From UBA11663 sp049616325 (GTDB lineage: Bacteria > Bacteroidota > Bacteroidia > Flavobacteriales_D > Sanyastnellaceae), in assembly GCA_049616325.1 (NCBI GenBank), contig JBMZHG010000004.1, positions 1 to 64,000 of the forward strand: a DNA stretch of 64,000 bases. Reading direction: 5' to 3'. This document shows positions 41,730 to 50,136 of this stretch, one piece after another (the first letter of the stretch is position 1; every line of letters begins with the position of its first letter). The position numbers and the translations under genes were made by a program. The notes beneath the pieces are model-generated. The model did not search any database. It saw only the letters and a program-made list of their open reading frames with translations, and was not told the origin of the DNA.

Positions 41730-43130
41730 CGAATTCGCTGGCGCGCTTTGAAGGTGTCCGGTCAGAGCGTTCGCGAACCGGTCAGCGAGTTCTTGGGCAG
41801 CTTCGTGTGAAGCGGCTTCGGCGTAGATGCGAATGATGGGCTCCGTGTTGCTTTTGCGCAAATGGACCCACCCTTCTTCCAAATCAAACTTGACTCCGTC
41901 GACGTCGTTGATCTCGGCATTTTGAACCTCGGCTTGGAGGGCCTTCAAGGCGGCGTCCACGTCCACGGGAGGAAGGGACATCTTGTCCTTCACCATGTGG
42001 AAGGTTGGGTAGGTTGCGCGCAACTCACTGCACGTTGTGCCCTTGGCCACGAGGTGGGTCAAAAACAGCCCAATGCCGACCAACGCGTCCCGCCCAGCAT
42101 GGGAAGTTGGGTAAATCACGCCGCCGTTTCCTTCGCCGCCCAGGACGGCTCCGGTGGTGCGCATTTGGGCCACCACGTTCACCTCGCCCACGGCCGAAGC
42201 CGTGTAGGCACAACCGTGCCAAGCGCTGACCTCCCGAAGGGCTCGGGTGCTGCTCAGGTTGCTTACGGTGGGACCCGGAGTGTGCGCCAAAACGTGATCC
42301 GCCACGGCCACAAGCGTGTATTCTTCGCCAAAGAAGTTGCCGTCCTCGCTGACAAAACAAAGCCGGTCGACGTCCGGATCCACGCTGATGCCCAAATGGC
42401 ATCCCTCCCGCACCACCGCGTCGGTCAGGTCGGCGAGGTGCTTGGGCAACGGCTCGGGGTTGTGCGCGAAGTGGCCGGTCGGTTCGCAGTGGACTTTCAC
42501 GACCTCGACACCAAGCGCCTCGAGCAACATCGGAACGGCAAGCCCCCCCGAAGAATTGACGGCGTCGACCGCCACCTTCAACCCCGCGGCGCGGACGCTC
42601 GGGGCGTCTACGAGCGCCAATTCCAGGACGTGGTCGACGTGCCGTTGAAGCCAGGACGCGTCTGTCGTGGTCGTGCCGGTGCCGTCCACCTCGGCGTACG
42701 TCACCCCCTCGCGGGCGAGCTCCAGGACGCGGTCGCCGGCGGCAGCGGAAAGGAATTCGCCCTTCGCATTCAGCAACTTCAGGGCGTTCCATTCCTTGGG
42801 GTTGTGCGACGCCGTCAAGATCAAGCCGCCGTCGGCCCCGAGACCGGGCACCGCCAATTCCACCGTGGGCGTCGTGCTGAGGCCAAGGTCCACGACATCC
42901 AAACCCAGGGCATTCAGCGTCCCGCACACCACGTCACGAACCCAAGGACCGGAAATTCGGGCGTCCCGACCCACCACAACACGCGGTCGACCGGAACGAG
43001 GCTCCGATTGCTGCTCGAGCACCCACGCCCCGTAGCCGCTCGCGAATTGCACCACGTCGGCCGGGCTCAAGCCTTCACCCGCTTGGCCACCCACCGTGCC
43101 GCGGATGCCGGAAATCGAAGCAATCAACAT
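41727..43130 (-). CDS. glmM: Phosphoglucosamine mutase GlmM-like
   Basis: 467 residues, an alpha-D-phosphohexomutase. The start M-L-I-A-S-I-S-G-I-R-G-T-V-G-G is the GlmM-type N-terminus. The phosphoserine loop L-T-A-S-H-N-P-K-E-W-N is near 97-107, the metal-binding D-P-D-V-D-R-L near 243-249, the sugar loop G-E-G-N-G-G-V near 331, and R-K-S-N-T-E-P-I-I-R-I-Y is the C-terminal phosphate-binding motif. GlmM makes glucosamine-1-phosphate for UDP-GlcNAc; a phosphomannomutase role is possible in this family. ATG 43130 sits 4 nt after a -7 element, which settles the start. An in-frame extension to 43202 exists but would be out of transcript. Confidence 0.92.
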   Translation of the reverse strand: MLIASISGIRGTVGGQAGEGLSPADVVQFASGYGAWVLEQQSEPRSGRPRVVVGRDARISGPWVRDVVCGTLNALGLDVVDLGLSTTPTVELAVPGLGADGGLILTASHNPKEWNALKLLNAKGEFLSAAAGDRVLELAREGVTYAEVDGTGTTTTDASWLQRHVDHVLELALVDAPSVRAAGLKVAVDAVNSSGGLAVPMLLEALGVEVVKVHCEPTGHFAHNPEPLPKHLADLTDAVVREGCHLGISVDPDVDRLCFVSEDGNFFGEEYTLVAVADHVLAHTPGPTVSNLSSTRALREVSAWHGCAYTASAVGEVNVVAQMRTTGAVLGGEGNGGVIYPTSHAGRDALVGIGLFLTHLVAKGTTCSELRATYPTFHMVKDKMSLPPVDVDAALKALQAEVQNAEINDVDGVKFDLEEGWVHLRKSNTEPIIRIYAEAASHEAAQELADRFANALTGHLQSAPANS

Positions 43131-43134
43131 TCGC

Positions 43135-43142
43135 GCAAGGTA
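43135..43142 (-). promoter_or_regulatory. -7 promoter element of glmM
   Basis: TACCTTGC on the minus strand, then GCGA, then the glmM ATG at 43130. Confidence 0.55.
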
Positions 43143-43257
43143 GGCAAGGCCTGAGGGCGGTTCGGAATGGACCGCCGCACGGAGGGTCGTGTTTTTTTCC
43201 ACGAATCCTGTTCAAAATCCACCCTTTCGCCTTCCTTTTCTTCCGACATTTGCGCTG

Positions 43258-43265
43258 TACTTTAG
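43258..43265 (+). promoter_or_regulatory. -7 promoter element of the TPR-comA-aroE operon
   Basis: TACTTTAG, then six nt, then the ATG at 43272; near-leaderless spacing. It diverges from the glmM element about 115 nt away. Confidence 0.5.
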
Positions 43266-43271
43266 AAGGGA

Positions 43272-44687
43272 ATGCACGACGAAGGACGTCCACACCAAGA
43301 AGAAGACCAGATCCTCGCTTTGGCGAAGGCCTTTGAGGCCATGCTCCAAGCGGGAGATTCGAAGTTCTTCGACCACGACGACCTCGAGATGCTCATTGAG
43401 CATTACCTCGAGCGCGGCTCCGTGCGAAAGGCTCAGCAGGTGCATCACTACGCGAGCGGCCTGTACCCAGAAAGTTTGTCCTTGCAGCTTCGAGAAGCCC
43501 AAATCCTCGCCAGCAACGGCAAACACGTCCAAGCCATTCCCCGCCTGAAAAACTTGCTTTCCTTCGAACCGCAGAACGAAGAGATTCATTTGACGCTCGC
43601 CAACATCTACAGCCAAATGCACGAGCACAAGTTGGCGCTGCAGCATTTCCAAGCGGTGTTGCAATTCGCGGACGCGGAATTGAAGAAAGACATCTACATC
43701 GACGTGGCCCTCGAGCACGAGAACATGGGCGAATGGAAGCAAGCCGTTCGCGTGCTGTTGCGCGCCTTGAAGGAAGACCCTTCCAACGAGACGGCGTTGT
43801 ACGAGTTGGCGTTTTGTTTGGACAAAGAAGGCCGAATCCAAGAAGCCGCCGAATTCTACACCAAGTACCTCGACGACTTCCCTTACAGCTTCGCCGCGTG
43901 GTACAACCTCGGGAACGCCCACCAACGGTTGGGCCGCTACAAAGAAGCTGTGGACGCGTACGACTTCGCCATCGCCATTGAAGACAGCTTCGCCCCGGCG
44001 TACCACCAAAAAGCAGAGGCGTTGACGGCCATGGAACGGTTTGGCGACGCCTTGGAAGTGCACCGTGAGTCGCTTTTGATTGACGCCCCGCAGCCAAGTA
44101 CGTTCTGCTACATAGGCGAGTGCCTTGAGCACCTCGGAAACTTGGACGAAGCGGAGCAGTACTACCTGCAATGCCTCGAACTCGACGCCCATTTTGTGGA
44201 CGCCCACATCGGCCTCGGGGTGCTGGACGACCTTCGCGAAGAACACGAGGCTGCGCTGGAACACCTCGCCCAAGCGTTGCTATTGGAGCCACATCACGAA
44301 GACACCCTGCTGATGATGGCAACGGTGTTGAAGAAACTTCAACGCCACGAAGAAGCGGACACCTGCCTTGTTCAGCTCCTCGAACGCAACCCCAAGCACC
44401 TCGAAGCTTGGGAAGAGCGCGTGGACAACATGCAAGCCCTTGAAGCTCACCAAGAAGCGTTGATGCTGCTCGACAATGCCTTCGAGCACCTCCCTCCCAC
44501 CTCAACCACGTTGGGGTACAAACAATTTGTCAGCCTGTTCGCCTTGCGCATGGACGGAGAAGCTTTGCGCCTCCTCGACCATTTGTTGCTTGCGGACTTT
44601 GAAGGCATGAATCGGTTGCTGGAGACCTACCCCGGTCTGCTCGACGACCCGCGTGTGGCCAGTCGGTACACCCGCATGAAACCCTGA
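43272..44687 (+). CDS. Tetratricopeptide repeat protein
   Basis: 471 residues, about 10-12 tandem TPR units from roughly residue 35 to 430. Examples are A-L-Y-E-L-A-F-C-L-D-K-E-G-R, A-W-Y-N-L-G-N-A-H-Q-R-L-G-R-Y and T-F-C-Y-I-G-E-C-L-E-H-L-G-N. There is no signal peptide or membrane segment, so it is a cytosolic protein-interaction scaffold. Such large TPR proteins are common in Bacteroidota and carry no specific function by sequence alone. It is first in an operon with the ComA-like enzyme 3 nt downstream, the rhodanese, DUF368 and aroE. Confidence 0.9.
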   Translation: MHDEGRPHQEEDQILALAKAFEAMLQAGDSKFFDHDDLEMLIEHYLERGSVRKAQQVHHYASGLYPESLSLQLREAQILASNGKHVQAIPRLKNLLSFEPQNEEIHLTLANIYSQMHEHKLALQHFQAVLQFADAELKKDIYIDVALEHENMGEWKQAVRVLLRALKEDPSNETALYELAFCLDKEGRIQEAAEFYTKYLDDFPYSFAAWYNLGNAHQRLGRYKEAVDAYDFAIAIEDSFAPAYHQKAEALTAMERFGDALEVHRESLLIDAPQPSTFCYIGECLEHLGNLDEAEQYYLQCLELDAHFVDAHIGLGVLDDLREEHEAALEHLAQALLLEPHHEDTLLMMATVLKKLQRHEEADTCLVQLLERNPKHLEAWEERVDNMQALEAHQEALMLLDNAFEHLPPTSTTLGYKQFVSLFALRMDGEALRLLDHLLLADFEGMNRLLETYPGLLDDPRVASRYTRMKP

Positions 44688-44690
44688 AGA

Positions 44691-45506
44691 ATGAATCACA
44701 ACCTCTCTCACCTGCCGGAGCGCCCAAGCAAGCCCCGTGAATCGGGATTGACCATGGTCATGGACAAAGGCCTGAGCCTCCGACAAGCCGAGGATTTTTT
44801 GGAAGTCAACGCGGACAAAGTCGACTTGTTGAAGCTCGGATTTGGCACCTCGGTGGCAACGCCCAACGTCAAGGAAAAAATCAAGTTGTACCACGACGCC
44901 GGCCTCATGGTTTACCCAGGCGGCACCTTGTTTGAGGCCTACTTTGTGAGAAAGCAGTTGGACGACTTCCTGCGCTTCGTAGATGACCTCGGTTTGGAAA
45001 CCGTGGAAGTCAGCGACGGCTCGATGGTGATTGAAGAAGACGCCAAATGCGAAATGATCCACCGCCTTTCTAAGCGCTTCCGCGTCTTGAGTGAGGTCGG
45101 GTCCAAAGAAGCCGGCATCCTCATCAGTCCCAACAAATGGACAACGATGATGCAACAGGAATTGGAAGCGGGGAGCTGGAAAGTCATTGCAGAAGCTCGC
45201 GAAAGCGGCAACGTGGGCATTTACCGGCCCAACGGCACGGCGCACACGGCACTCGTTCGCCGCATTTTGGCCAAGGTGAAGCAGGAAGACATCTTGTGGG
45301 AGGCGCCTCAAAAAGCCCAGCAAGTCTGGTTCCTCAAGCAATTTGGAGCCAACGTCAACCTCGGGAACATCGGACCTCACGACGTCATTCCTCTGGAATG
45401 CCTGCGCTTGGGTCTCCGGGGCGACACCTTCTTCGACCACTTGCCCGAGGCCATGTCCGAAGGCGTGCGCCAAATCCCGGACGAAGAAGCCCTCGCGGAA
45501 GACTGA
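44691..45506 (+). CDS. comA: Phosphosulfolactate synthase (ComA-like)
   Basis: 271 residues. ComA adds sulfite to phosphoenolpyruvate to give (R)-phosphosulfolactate, the first step of coenzyme M synthesis in methanogens; homologues in bacteria are thought to feed sulfolactate or other sulfonates. Family blocks are G-L-T-M-V-M-D-K-G-L-S at about 19-29, D-L-L-K-L-G-F-G-T-S near 43-52, Y-P-G-G-T-L-F-E near 75-82, V-E-V-S-D-G near 104-109, E-V-G-S-K near 137, and G-N-V-G-I-Y near 172. All are on a TIM-barrel layout of normal length. Coenzyme M is not expected here, so the product's fate is open. Confidence 0.88.
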   Translation: MNHNLSHLPERPSKPRESGLTMVMDKGLSLRQAEDFLEVNADKVDLLKLGFGTSVATPNVKEKIKLYHDAGLMVYPGGTLFEAYFVRKQLDDFLRFVDDLGLETVEVSDGSMVIEEDAKCEMIHRLSKRFRVLSEVGSKEAGILISPNKWTTMMQQELEAGSWKVIAEARESGNVGIYRPNGTAHTALVRRILAKVKQEDILWEAPQKAQQVWFLKQFGANVNLGNIGPHDVIPLECLRLGLRGDTFFDHLPEAMSEGVRQIPDEEALAED

Positions 45507-45508
45507 CC

Positions 45509-45826
45509 ATGAAGAGCATCACCGTCCAAGAATTGCGCGAATGGCGCGAATCGGGAGTGGAACACACGCTGATTGACATTCGCGAACCGTACGAACGCGA
45601 AGTCAGCCACCTGGACGGACTGCATATCCCCATGGGGGACGTGTTGTCGCGCCTGTCGGAAGTGCCTGAAGATTGCCCGGTGGTCATTCACTGCCGATCC
45701 GGCTCTCGTTCTGCGGCGGTCACCCACGCGTTGACGCACCAACACGGCTTCGACAACATCCACAACTTGGAGGGCGGCATCACGGCGTGGGCTGCGGAAA
45801 TTGACCCCAACTTGGACGTCGCATGA
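45509..45826 (+). CDS. Single-domain rhodanese-like protein
   Basis: 105 residues, a single rhodanese domain. D-I-R-E-P-Y-E-R-E is near 23-31, the active-site loop with the catalytic Cys, H-C-R-S-G-S-R-S, is at about 61-68, and G-G-I-T-A-W is near the end. A sulfur-carrier or thiosulfate sulfurtransferase role is the family norm. Without a signal peptide it acts in the cytosol. It begins 2 nt after comA and overlaps the DUF368 gene by 4 nt. Because comA needs sulfite, a sulfur-relay link between the two is tempting but unproven. Confidence 0.93.
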   Translation: MKSITVQELREWRESGVEHTLIDIREPYEREVSHLDGLHIPMGDVLSRLSEVPEDCPVVIHCRSGSRSAAVTHALTHQHGFDNIHNLEGGITAWAAEIDPNLDVA

Positions 45827-46740
45827 AATGGCCTTGGGAGGTCACTGCCAAAGGCTTCGCCATGGGCATGGCCGACCTTGTTCCCGGAGTCAGCGGCGGC
45901 ACAGTGGCCTTCATTGCAGGCATTTACGATCCCCTTCTCGACAGCTTGTCTGCGCTGAGCGGTGACGGGTTTCAGGCCGTCCGACGTGGAGACTTTCACG
46001 GCGCGTGGAAAGCAGTCAACGGCCCATTCCTGCTCGCCTTGGTGCTCGGCATCGGCGCGGCCATCGCGTCACTTGCCTCTCCTTTGCATTGGCTCCTCGA
46101 GCACGAGCCTACGCTGCTCCGGGCATTTTTCATCGGCCTCGTCGCAGCCTCGGTGCCGACGGTGGGGCGGCACGTTGCGAAGTGGAGCGTGGACACGTGG
46201 GTGTGGGCCGCAGTGGGGTGCGCCGTGGCAGGGTTCGTGACGTCGTTGCCCCCGTTGATTCAATCGGACAACCCTGCGTTTTTGGCTTTGGCAGGAATGC
46301 TCGCCATTTGCGCGATGTTGCTTCCCGGAATCTCTGGCAGTTTTCTGCTCCTGATCTTGGGGGCGTACGCGCCCGTGCTGCTTGCTGTCAAGACGTTCGA
46401 CGTATTGAAGATTGCGGCGTTTGGATCGGGAGCCGTCTTGGGGTTGCTCGCCTTCAGCCGCGTGCTGAAAAAGTTGCTGCGCACGCGCCCCCGCCCCACG
46501 CTGTCCGTGTTGACTGGATTTTTGGTGGGGTCCCTGCAGGCCCTTTGGCCTTGGAAGGAGCACGTACGGCCACTTTACACGCACAGCGACGGGCGGGTAG
46601 AATGGCTCTTGGAAAACGTGGCGCCGTCGGCGAGTGATGCCCAGCTCCCTGCTGTGTTGGGCCTTGCCGTGGCCGGAGCGGCCGTGGTGGCCGGACTCAA
46701 CCGCTGGGGAACCAAGCGAGGAACTGCCCAAAACACATGA
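45823..46740 (+). CDS. DUF368 undecaprenyl-phosphate translocase-like protein
   Basis: 305 residues, about 8-9 transmembrane helices. Signature stretches are G-M-A-D-L-V-P-G-V-S-G-G-T-V-A-F near 15-30 and L-L-P-G-I-S-G-S-F-L-L-L-I-L-G-A-Y near 166-182, an inverted-repeat arrangement typical of DUF368. Members called PopT have been reported to recycle undecaprenyl phosphate across the membrane for cell-wall synthesis. The operon context (aroE downstream, murQ nearby) fits envelope and precursor metabolism loosely. ATGA overlaps link it to both neighbours. Confidence 0.9.
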   Translation: MKWPWEVTAKGFAMGMADLVPGVSGGTVAFIAGIYDPLLDSLSALSGDGFQAVRRGDFHGAWKAVNGPFLLALVLGIGAAIASLASPLHWLLEHEPTLLRAFFIGLVAASVPTVGRHVAKWSVDTWVWAAVGCAVAGFVTSLPPLIQSDNPAFLALAGMLAICAMLLPGISGSFLLLILGAYAPVLLAVKTFDVLKIAAFGSGAVLGLLAFSRVLKKLLRTRPRPTLSVLTGFLVGSLQALWPWKEHVRPLYTHSDGRVEWLLENVAPSASDAQLPAVLGLAVAGAAVVAGLNRWGTKRGTAQNT

Positions 46741-47519
46741 ACCTGGAGCGACCCAAATTGCTCGGCGTCGTAGGGCATCCTGTGGCACATTCTGCGAGTC
46801 CCGCATTGTTCGCTCAACGATTCGCAGAACTGGGACGCGAAGACCTCGAGTACCGGAAGTTTGACTTGCCCCGTGTTGAGGATTTTCCTGCGCTGCTTGA
46901 GGCACATCCCGGGCTGGTTGGGCTGAACGTCACGGTGCCGCACAAGAAATCCGTGGTTCCTTATTTGGACTCACTTTCCCCAGAAGCGCGGGCACTCAGC
47001 GCGGTCAACACCCTGGTGAAAACCACCGACGGATGGCACGGCCACAACACCGACGTTTGGGGATTTCGACGGGCCGTGGGTCCCTTTTTGGCCAACCGCC
47101 ACGAACGCGCACTGGTTTTGGGAACCGGAGGCAGTGCTGCGGCGGTTCATCACGTGCTCGCGGAGCTTGGCATCGAGGCCGTAAGCGTGTCGAGGTCCGG
47201 GGACACATCTGCCGGGAGCAAGGCGTTTGGCCGCCCATGCTTGGGGTACCACGAATTGGCCGAATGGACACTGAAACACCACCTTCTTGTCGTGAATTGC
47301 ACCCCGGTTGGGATGTCCCCACGAGTCGACGAGATGCCGGACTTGCCCGTGCAATTCTTGACCCCCAACCACCTCGTGGTGGACCTCATTTACAATCCCA
47401 AAGAGACGCGGTTGTTGCGCGAAGCGAGGTCCCAAGGTGCGGAAGTTCTGAACGGCGCAGACATGCTGCGATTGCAAGCGGAAAAAGCATGGGAAATTTG
47501 GACCGAGGCCGGGGTGTAA
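46737..47519 (+). CDS. aroE: Shikimate dehydrogenase
   Basis: 260 residues; reduces 3-dehydroshikimate to shikimate with NADPH in aromatic amino acid synthesis. Motifs are G-V-V-G-H-P-V-A-H-S-A-S-P at about 9-21, N-V-T-V-P-H-K with the catalytic Lys near 62-68, A-V-N-T-L near 86-90, the N-T-D-x-x-G-F segment near 101-107, and the nucleotide loop L-G-T-G-G-S-A-A-A near 126-134. V-V-N-C-T-P-V-G-M, D-L-I-Y-N-P-K-E-T and G-A-D-M-L follow. It closes the TPR-comA-rhodanese-DUF368-aroE run with a 4-nt overlap to DUF368. Confidence 0.96.
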   Translation: MNLERPKLLGVVGHPVAHSASPALFAQRFAELGREDLEYRKFDLPRVEDFPALLEAHPGLVGLNVTVPHKKSVVPYLDSLSPEARALSAVNTLVKTTDGWHGHNTDVWGFRRAVGPFLANRHERALVLGTGGSAAAVHHVLAELGIEAVSVSRSGDTSAGSKAFGRPCLGYHELAEWTLKHHLLVVNCTPVGMSPRVDEMPDLPVQFLTPNHLVVDLIYNPKETRLLREARSQGAEVLNGADMLRLQAEKAWEIWTEAGV

Positions 47520-47536
47520 AGGCCGCGACAGTCTTG

Positions 47537-47544
47537 TAATTTTG
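47537..47544 (+). promoter_or_regulatory. -7 promoter element of murQ
   Basis: TAATTTTG, a full TAnnTTTG match in the 44-nt gap after aroE, 19 nt before the murQ ATG. Confidence 0.6.
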
Positions 47545-47563
47545 GGGGAAACGCTTCGGCAAC

Positions 47564-48382
47564 ATGCCCTCCAACCTGCCCCCCACAGAACAAGCCGGCC
47601 CCGTTGACAACTTGCATGAGATGTCGGTGACTGAATTGCTCGAGGCCATGCACCGCGTGGACCACGACGTGCAGCCGGCAGTCGAATCGGCCATGCCCTC
47701 CCTGGCAGGGCTGATCGAACCTTTGGTGGAGCGGATGAAACAGGGCGGCCGTCTCTTTTACTTGGGCGCGGGCACGAGCGGACGACTTGGCGTGGTGGAT
47801 GCAAGCGAATGCCCGCCGACCTTTGGGGTCTCACCCGGAGTGGTTGTGGGGCTCATGGCCGGAGGAGATGCGGCCATTCGCGCTGCAGTCGAGGGGGCTG
47901 AAGACGACGCTGAGCAAGGCTGGCGCGACTTGGAGGCCCAAGAAATAGGACCCTTGGACACCGTGGTGGGCATCGCCGCAAGCGGACGCACACCCTACGT
48001 CCTTGGCGCCCTGCGACAAGCCCGACTTCGCGGCATACTCACGGGATGCATCACGTGCAACCCAGACAGCGCGGTCGTCCACGCGTGCGACCATTCTGTG
48101 GTGGCGGTAACTGGACCCGAATTTGTCACCGGCTCCACCCGGATGAAGGCCGGCACTGCCACCAAGTTGCTCTTGAACCGATTGACTACGGCAGCCATGA
48201 TCCAATTGGGCCACGTGCAAGGAAACCGGATGGTGGACATGCAGTTGACGAACGCCAAGTTGGTTCAACGCGGCGCCCGAATGGTGGCGGAAGCCACGGG
48301 ACTGGACGAGTCCAAAGCCGAGGAATTGCTTTTGGCCCACGGAAGCGTGCGCGCCGCAGTGAAAGTTCACCGGGAAGGCTGA
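47564..48382 (+). CDS. murQ: N-acetylmuramic acid 6-phosphate etherase
   Basis: 272 residues. It cleaves the lactyl ether of MurNAc-6-P to give GlcNAc-6-P in peptidoglycan recycling. The SIS-fold sugar-phosphate motif Y-L-G-A-G-T-S-G-R-L-G is at about 66-76, and E-C-P-P-T-F-G near 85-91 contains the catalytic Glu region. G-I-A-A-S-G-R-T-P-Y lies near 142-151 and G-S-T-R-M-K-A-G-T-A-T-K near 191-202. It is slightly short relative to enterobacterial MurQ (about 300). No MurNAc kinase or transporter is adjacent. The last base of its stop is the first of the next gene. Confidence 0.96.
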   Translation: MPSNLPPTEQAGPVDNLHEMSVTELLEAMHRVDHDVQPAVESAMPSLAGLIEPLVERMKQGGRLFYLGAGTSGRLGVVDASECPPTFGVSPGVVVGLMAGGDAAIRAAVEGAEDDAEQGWRDLEAQEIGPLDTVVGIAASGRTPYVLGALRQARLRGILTGCITCNPDSAVVHACDHSVVAVTGPEFVTGSTRMKAGTATKLLLNRLTTAAMIQLGHVQGNRMVDMQLTNAKLVQRGARMVAEATGLDESKAEELLLAHGSVRAAVKVHREG

Positions 48383-48963
48383 TGCACGCGCTTGAACCTT
48401 ATTACGCTTGGCGCAACCACTACGTCGCAAGTGAGGACCCTCAAAGCCCGTTCTTCGAACGGGTGTACAACGAGTTTGCCTACCACCTCAAAGTCTACGA
48501 CCACTACATCCACCCCCAGTGGGATGAATTTGGAAGCCAAACCCTTTACACCAAAATCCTGTACGCCGATTACGACGAAGGCTACGCCGTCCTCGAATTC
48601 ATCGGAGAATGGAACGACTGCTTGTTCAACGACATCATGTTGCTCAAACGCGAGGTGATTGATCCGCTTTCGGCCGCAGGGGTATCGAAGTTTGTGCTGA
48701 TCGGCGAGAACGTGCTGAACTTTCACCACAGCGACGATGCTTACTACGAAGAGTGGTTCGACGAAGTCTTGGACAACGACGGTTGGATCGCCTTGTTGAA
48801 TTTCCGGGAACACGTCTTGGCCGACATGCAGGCCATTGACCTCGACTCGTACTTCGTGTTGGGGGGAGAATTGAACGAGATGGGGTGGCGAACCTTTACG
48901 CCGGAGCAGCTGTGTCGGCGCATCGGCGACTGCGTCGAAAACCGTTGGGGCCTGTTAGGCTAA
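48382..48963 (+). CDS. Conserved-looking protein of unknown function, coupled to murQ
   Basis: 193 residues, soluble, acidic and unusually rich in Tyr, Trp, Phe and His (Y-Y-A-W-R-N-H-Y, V-Y-D-H-Y-I-H-P-Q-W-D, N-F-H-H-S-D-D-A-Y-Y-E-E-W). There are no signal peptide or membrane segments and no motif I can tie to a catalytic family. The TGATG overlap with murQ means translational coupling and suggests a role connected to peptidoglycan-sugar recycling or simply the same expression unit. The 3' end overlaps the convergent MnmD-Nudix gene by 9 nt. The function is open. Confidence 0.8.
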   Translation: MHALEPYYAWRNHYVASEDPQSPFFERVYNEFAYHLKVYDHYIHPQWDEFGSQTLYTKILYADYDEGYAVLEFIGEWNDCLFNDIMLLKREVIDPLSAAGVSKFVLIGENVLNFHHSDDAYYEEWFDEVLDNDGWIALLNFREHVLADMQAIDLDSYFVLGGELNEMGWRTFTPEQLCRRIGDCVENRWGLLG

Positions 48964-50085
48964 GTTCGAGGACCGCCACGCGTCCCACGCTTCGCGGTCC
49001 GAGGCGAATTGAAATTCACCAGACTCCAAGGAGTTCACGTCACGCCAGCCGAGCCGTTGATGAAACATGGGGACCCGTTTCCCAAAAACGTCGTCCAGGA
49101 TTCCGTCGTCCTCGAAACCAATTTCCCCGCACAGCGAGGCTGCGTAGTGAATCGCCACAACCTGCTGGTTTACGTCGAAGGAACTGAGGTGCGCTTTTTG
49201 GCTTACGTGCACCAAGTCGCCCACCTCGACCGGTTGCCCCAACTCCTCCAACGCTTCACGCCTCAAACAAGCCGTGGCGCCTTCTCCCCACTCCATTCCG
49301 CCTCCGGGAAATTTCATCACCCCTCCGAGAGGAAGGCGCTCGTAGGACACCAACATCTGGCGGACGCCGGTCTCAGGGTGGCTTCGCGTGACCATCATGT
49401 ACACGCGGACGTTGAAGCGCCCTTCTGGGTTCGCAGGGCGGATCGCGCGAAGCATTTCGCGCTTTCCCGGCGGACCTGGCACCCGGTCCACAAGAAACCC
49501 GGCCTCTTCCATGGCCCTCCGAACGTCGCCCTTGGCGCAATACGTCACAAGCTGACCTCCTGGCTTCAGCGTCATGCGCATCCGATCCATGGCCGCCGGA
49601 GTCCAAAGCTCGGGCTGGGCGGCCGGCGCAAAGGCATCAAACAGAACCACGTCGTGGTGCTGTTCCTGCAATTCCGCTTCGAACAAGCCAATCTTGACGC
49701 GCTGAAATTCAAGGAATTCATCTTCCCACCGCCCCACATCGTGCAAGGCACGCCACAGGGCCTTTGGCACGTCTGCGATCTTGTCGTACTCGAGGGCGGA
49801 AACGTCGTCCCAAGACAACGGGAAAGGCTCCAAGCTTGTCATGCGAATGCGTCGCCCCGCTTGCGCCGCCCTGCGCCAAACGTCGAGGACGTTCAATCCC
49901 GTCCCAAATCCCACCTCCAAAACGTGAATGTCACCCTCAGGCACCCGATCCAAGGCGGCACTCACGCCCATCTCCCCGAACACGTGCTGCGTTTCGCTCC
50001 AAGCACCGTGCACGCTGTGGTAAAACACCTCCATGTCTGACCGATGCAAGGTCTTGCTGCCGTCGCGGGTTTCTCGAAGCTTCAC
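48955..50085 (-). CDS. mnmD: MnmD-type tRNA methyltransferase fused to Nudix hydrolase
   Basis: 376 residues, two domains. About 1-225 is an MnmD (DUF752) SAM methyltransferase. It has an early T-R-D-G-S-K-T-L and Y-H-S-V-H-G-A, the SAM loop L-E-V-G-F-G-T-G-L-N near 56-65, and D-A-F-A-P near 147-151. It would methylate nm5(s2)U34 to mnm5(s2)U34. About 226-376 is a Nudix hydrolase with a complete box (G-x5-E-x7-R-E-A-L-E-E-L-G near 260-282). The GTG at 50085 is chosen because a -7 box ends 4 nt upstream and the protein then begins M-K-L-R-E-T-R-D-G-S, as MnmD does. MnmD is normally a single domain; in enterobacteria it is instead fused to MnmC(o). Confidence 0.88.
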   Translation of the reverse strand: MKLRETRDGSKTLHRSDMEVFYHSVHGAWSETQHVFGEMGVSAALDRVPEGDIHVLEVGFGTGLNVLDVWRRAAQAGRRIRMTSLEPFPLSWDDVSALEYDKIADVPKALWRALHDVGRWEDEFLEFQRVKIGLFEAELQEQHHDVVLFDAFAPAAQPELWTPAAMDRMRMTLKPGGQLVTYCAKGDVRRAMEEAGFLVDRVPGPPGKREMLRAIRPANPEGRFNVRVYMMVTRSHPETGVRQMLVSYERLPLGGVMKFPGGGMEWGEGATACLRREALEELGQPVEVGDLVHVSQKAHLSSFDVNQQVVAIHYAASLCGEIGFEDDGILDDVFGKRVPMFHQRLGWRDVNSLESGEFQFASDREAWDAWRSSNLA

Positions 50086-50089
50086 AACA

Positions 50090-50097
50090 CAAAGGTC
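50090..50097 (-). promoter_or_regulatory. -7 promoter element of the mnmD-Nudix gene
   Basis: GACCTTTG on the minus strand (first T replaced), then TGTT, then GTG at 50085. Confidence 0.5.
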
Positions 50098-50136
50098 CAT
50101 CAATCGGCGCAAAGCATTGCACCCGTGACTTGGCCG

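Noticed and set aside
41862..43154. A 430-codon plus-strand frame opposite glmM
   Set aside because: Antisense artefact; His/Gly/Arg-rich without motifs.
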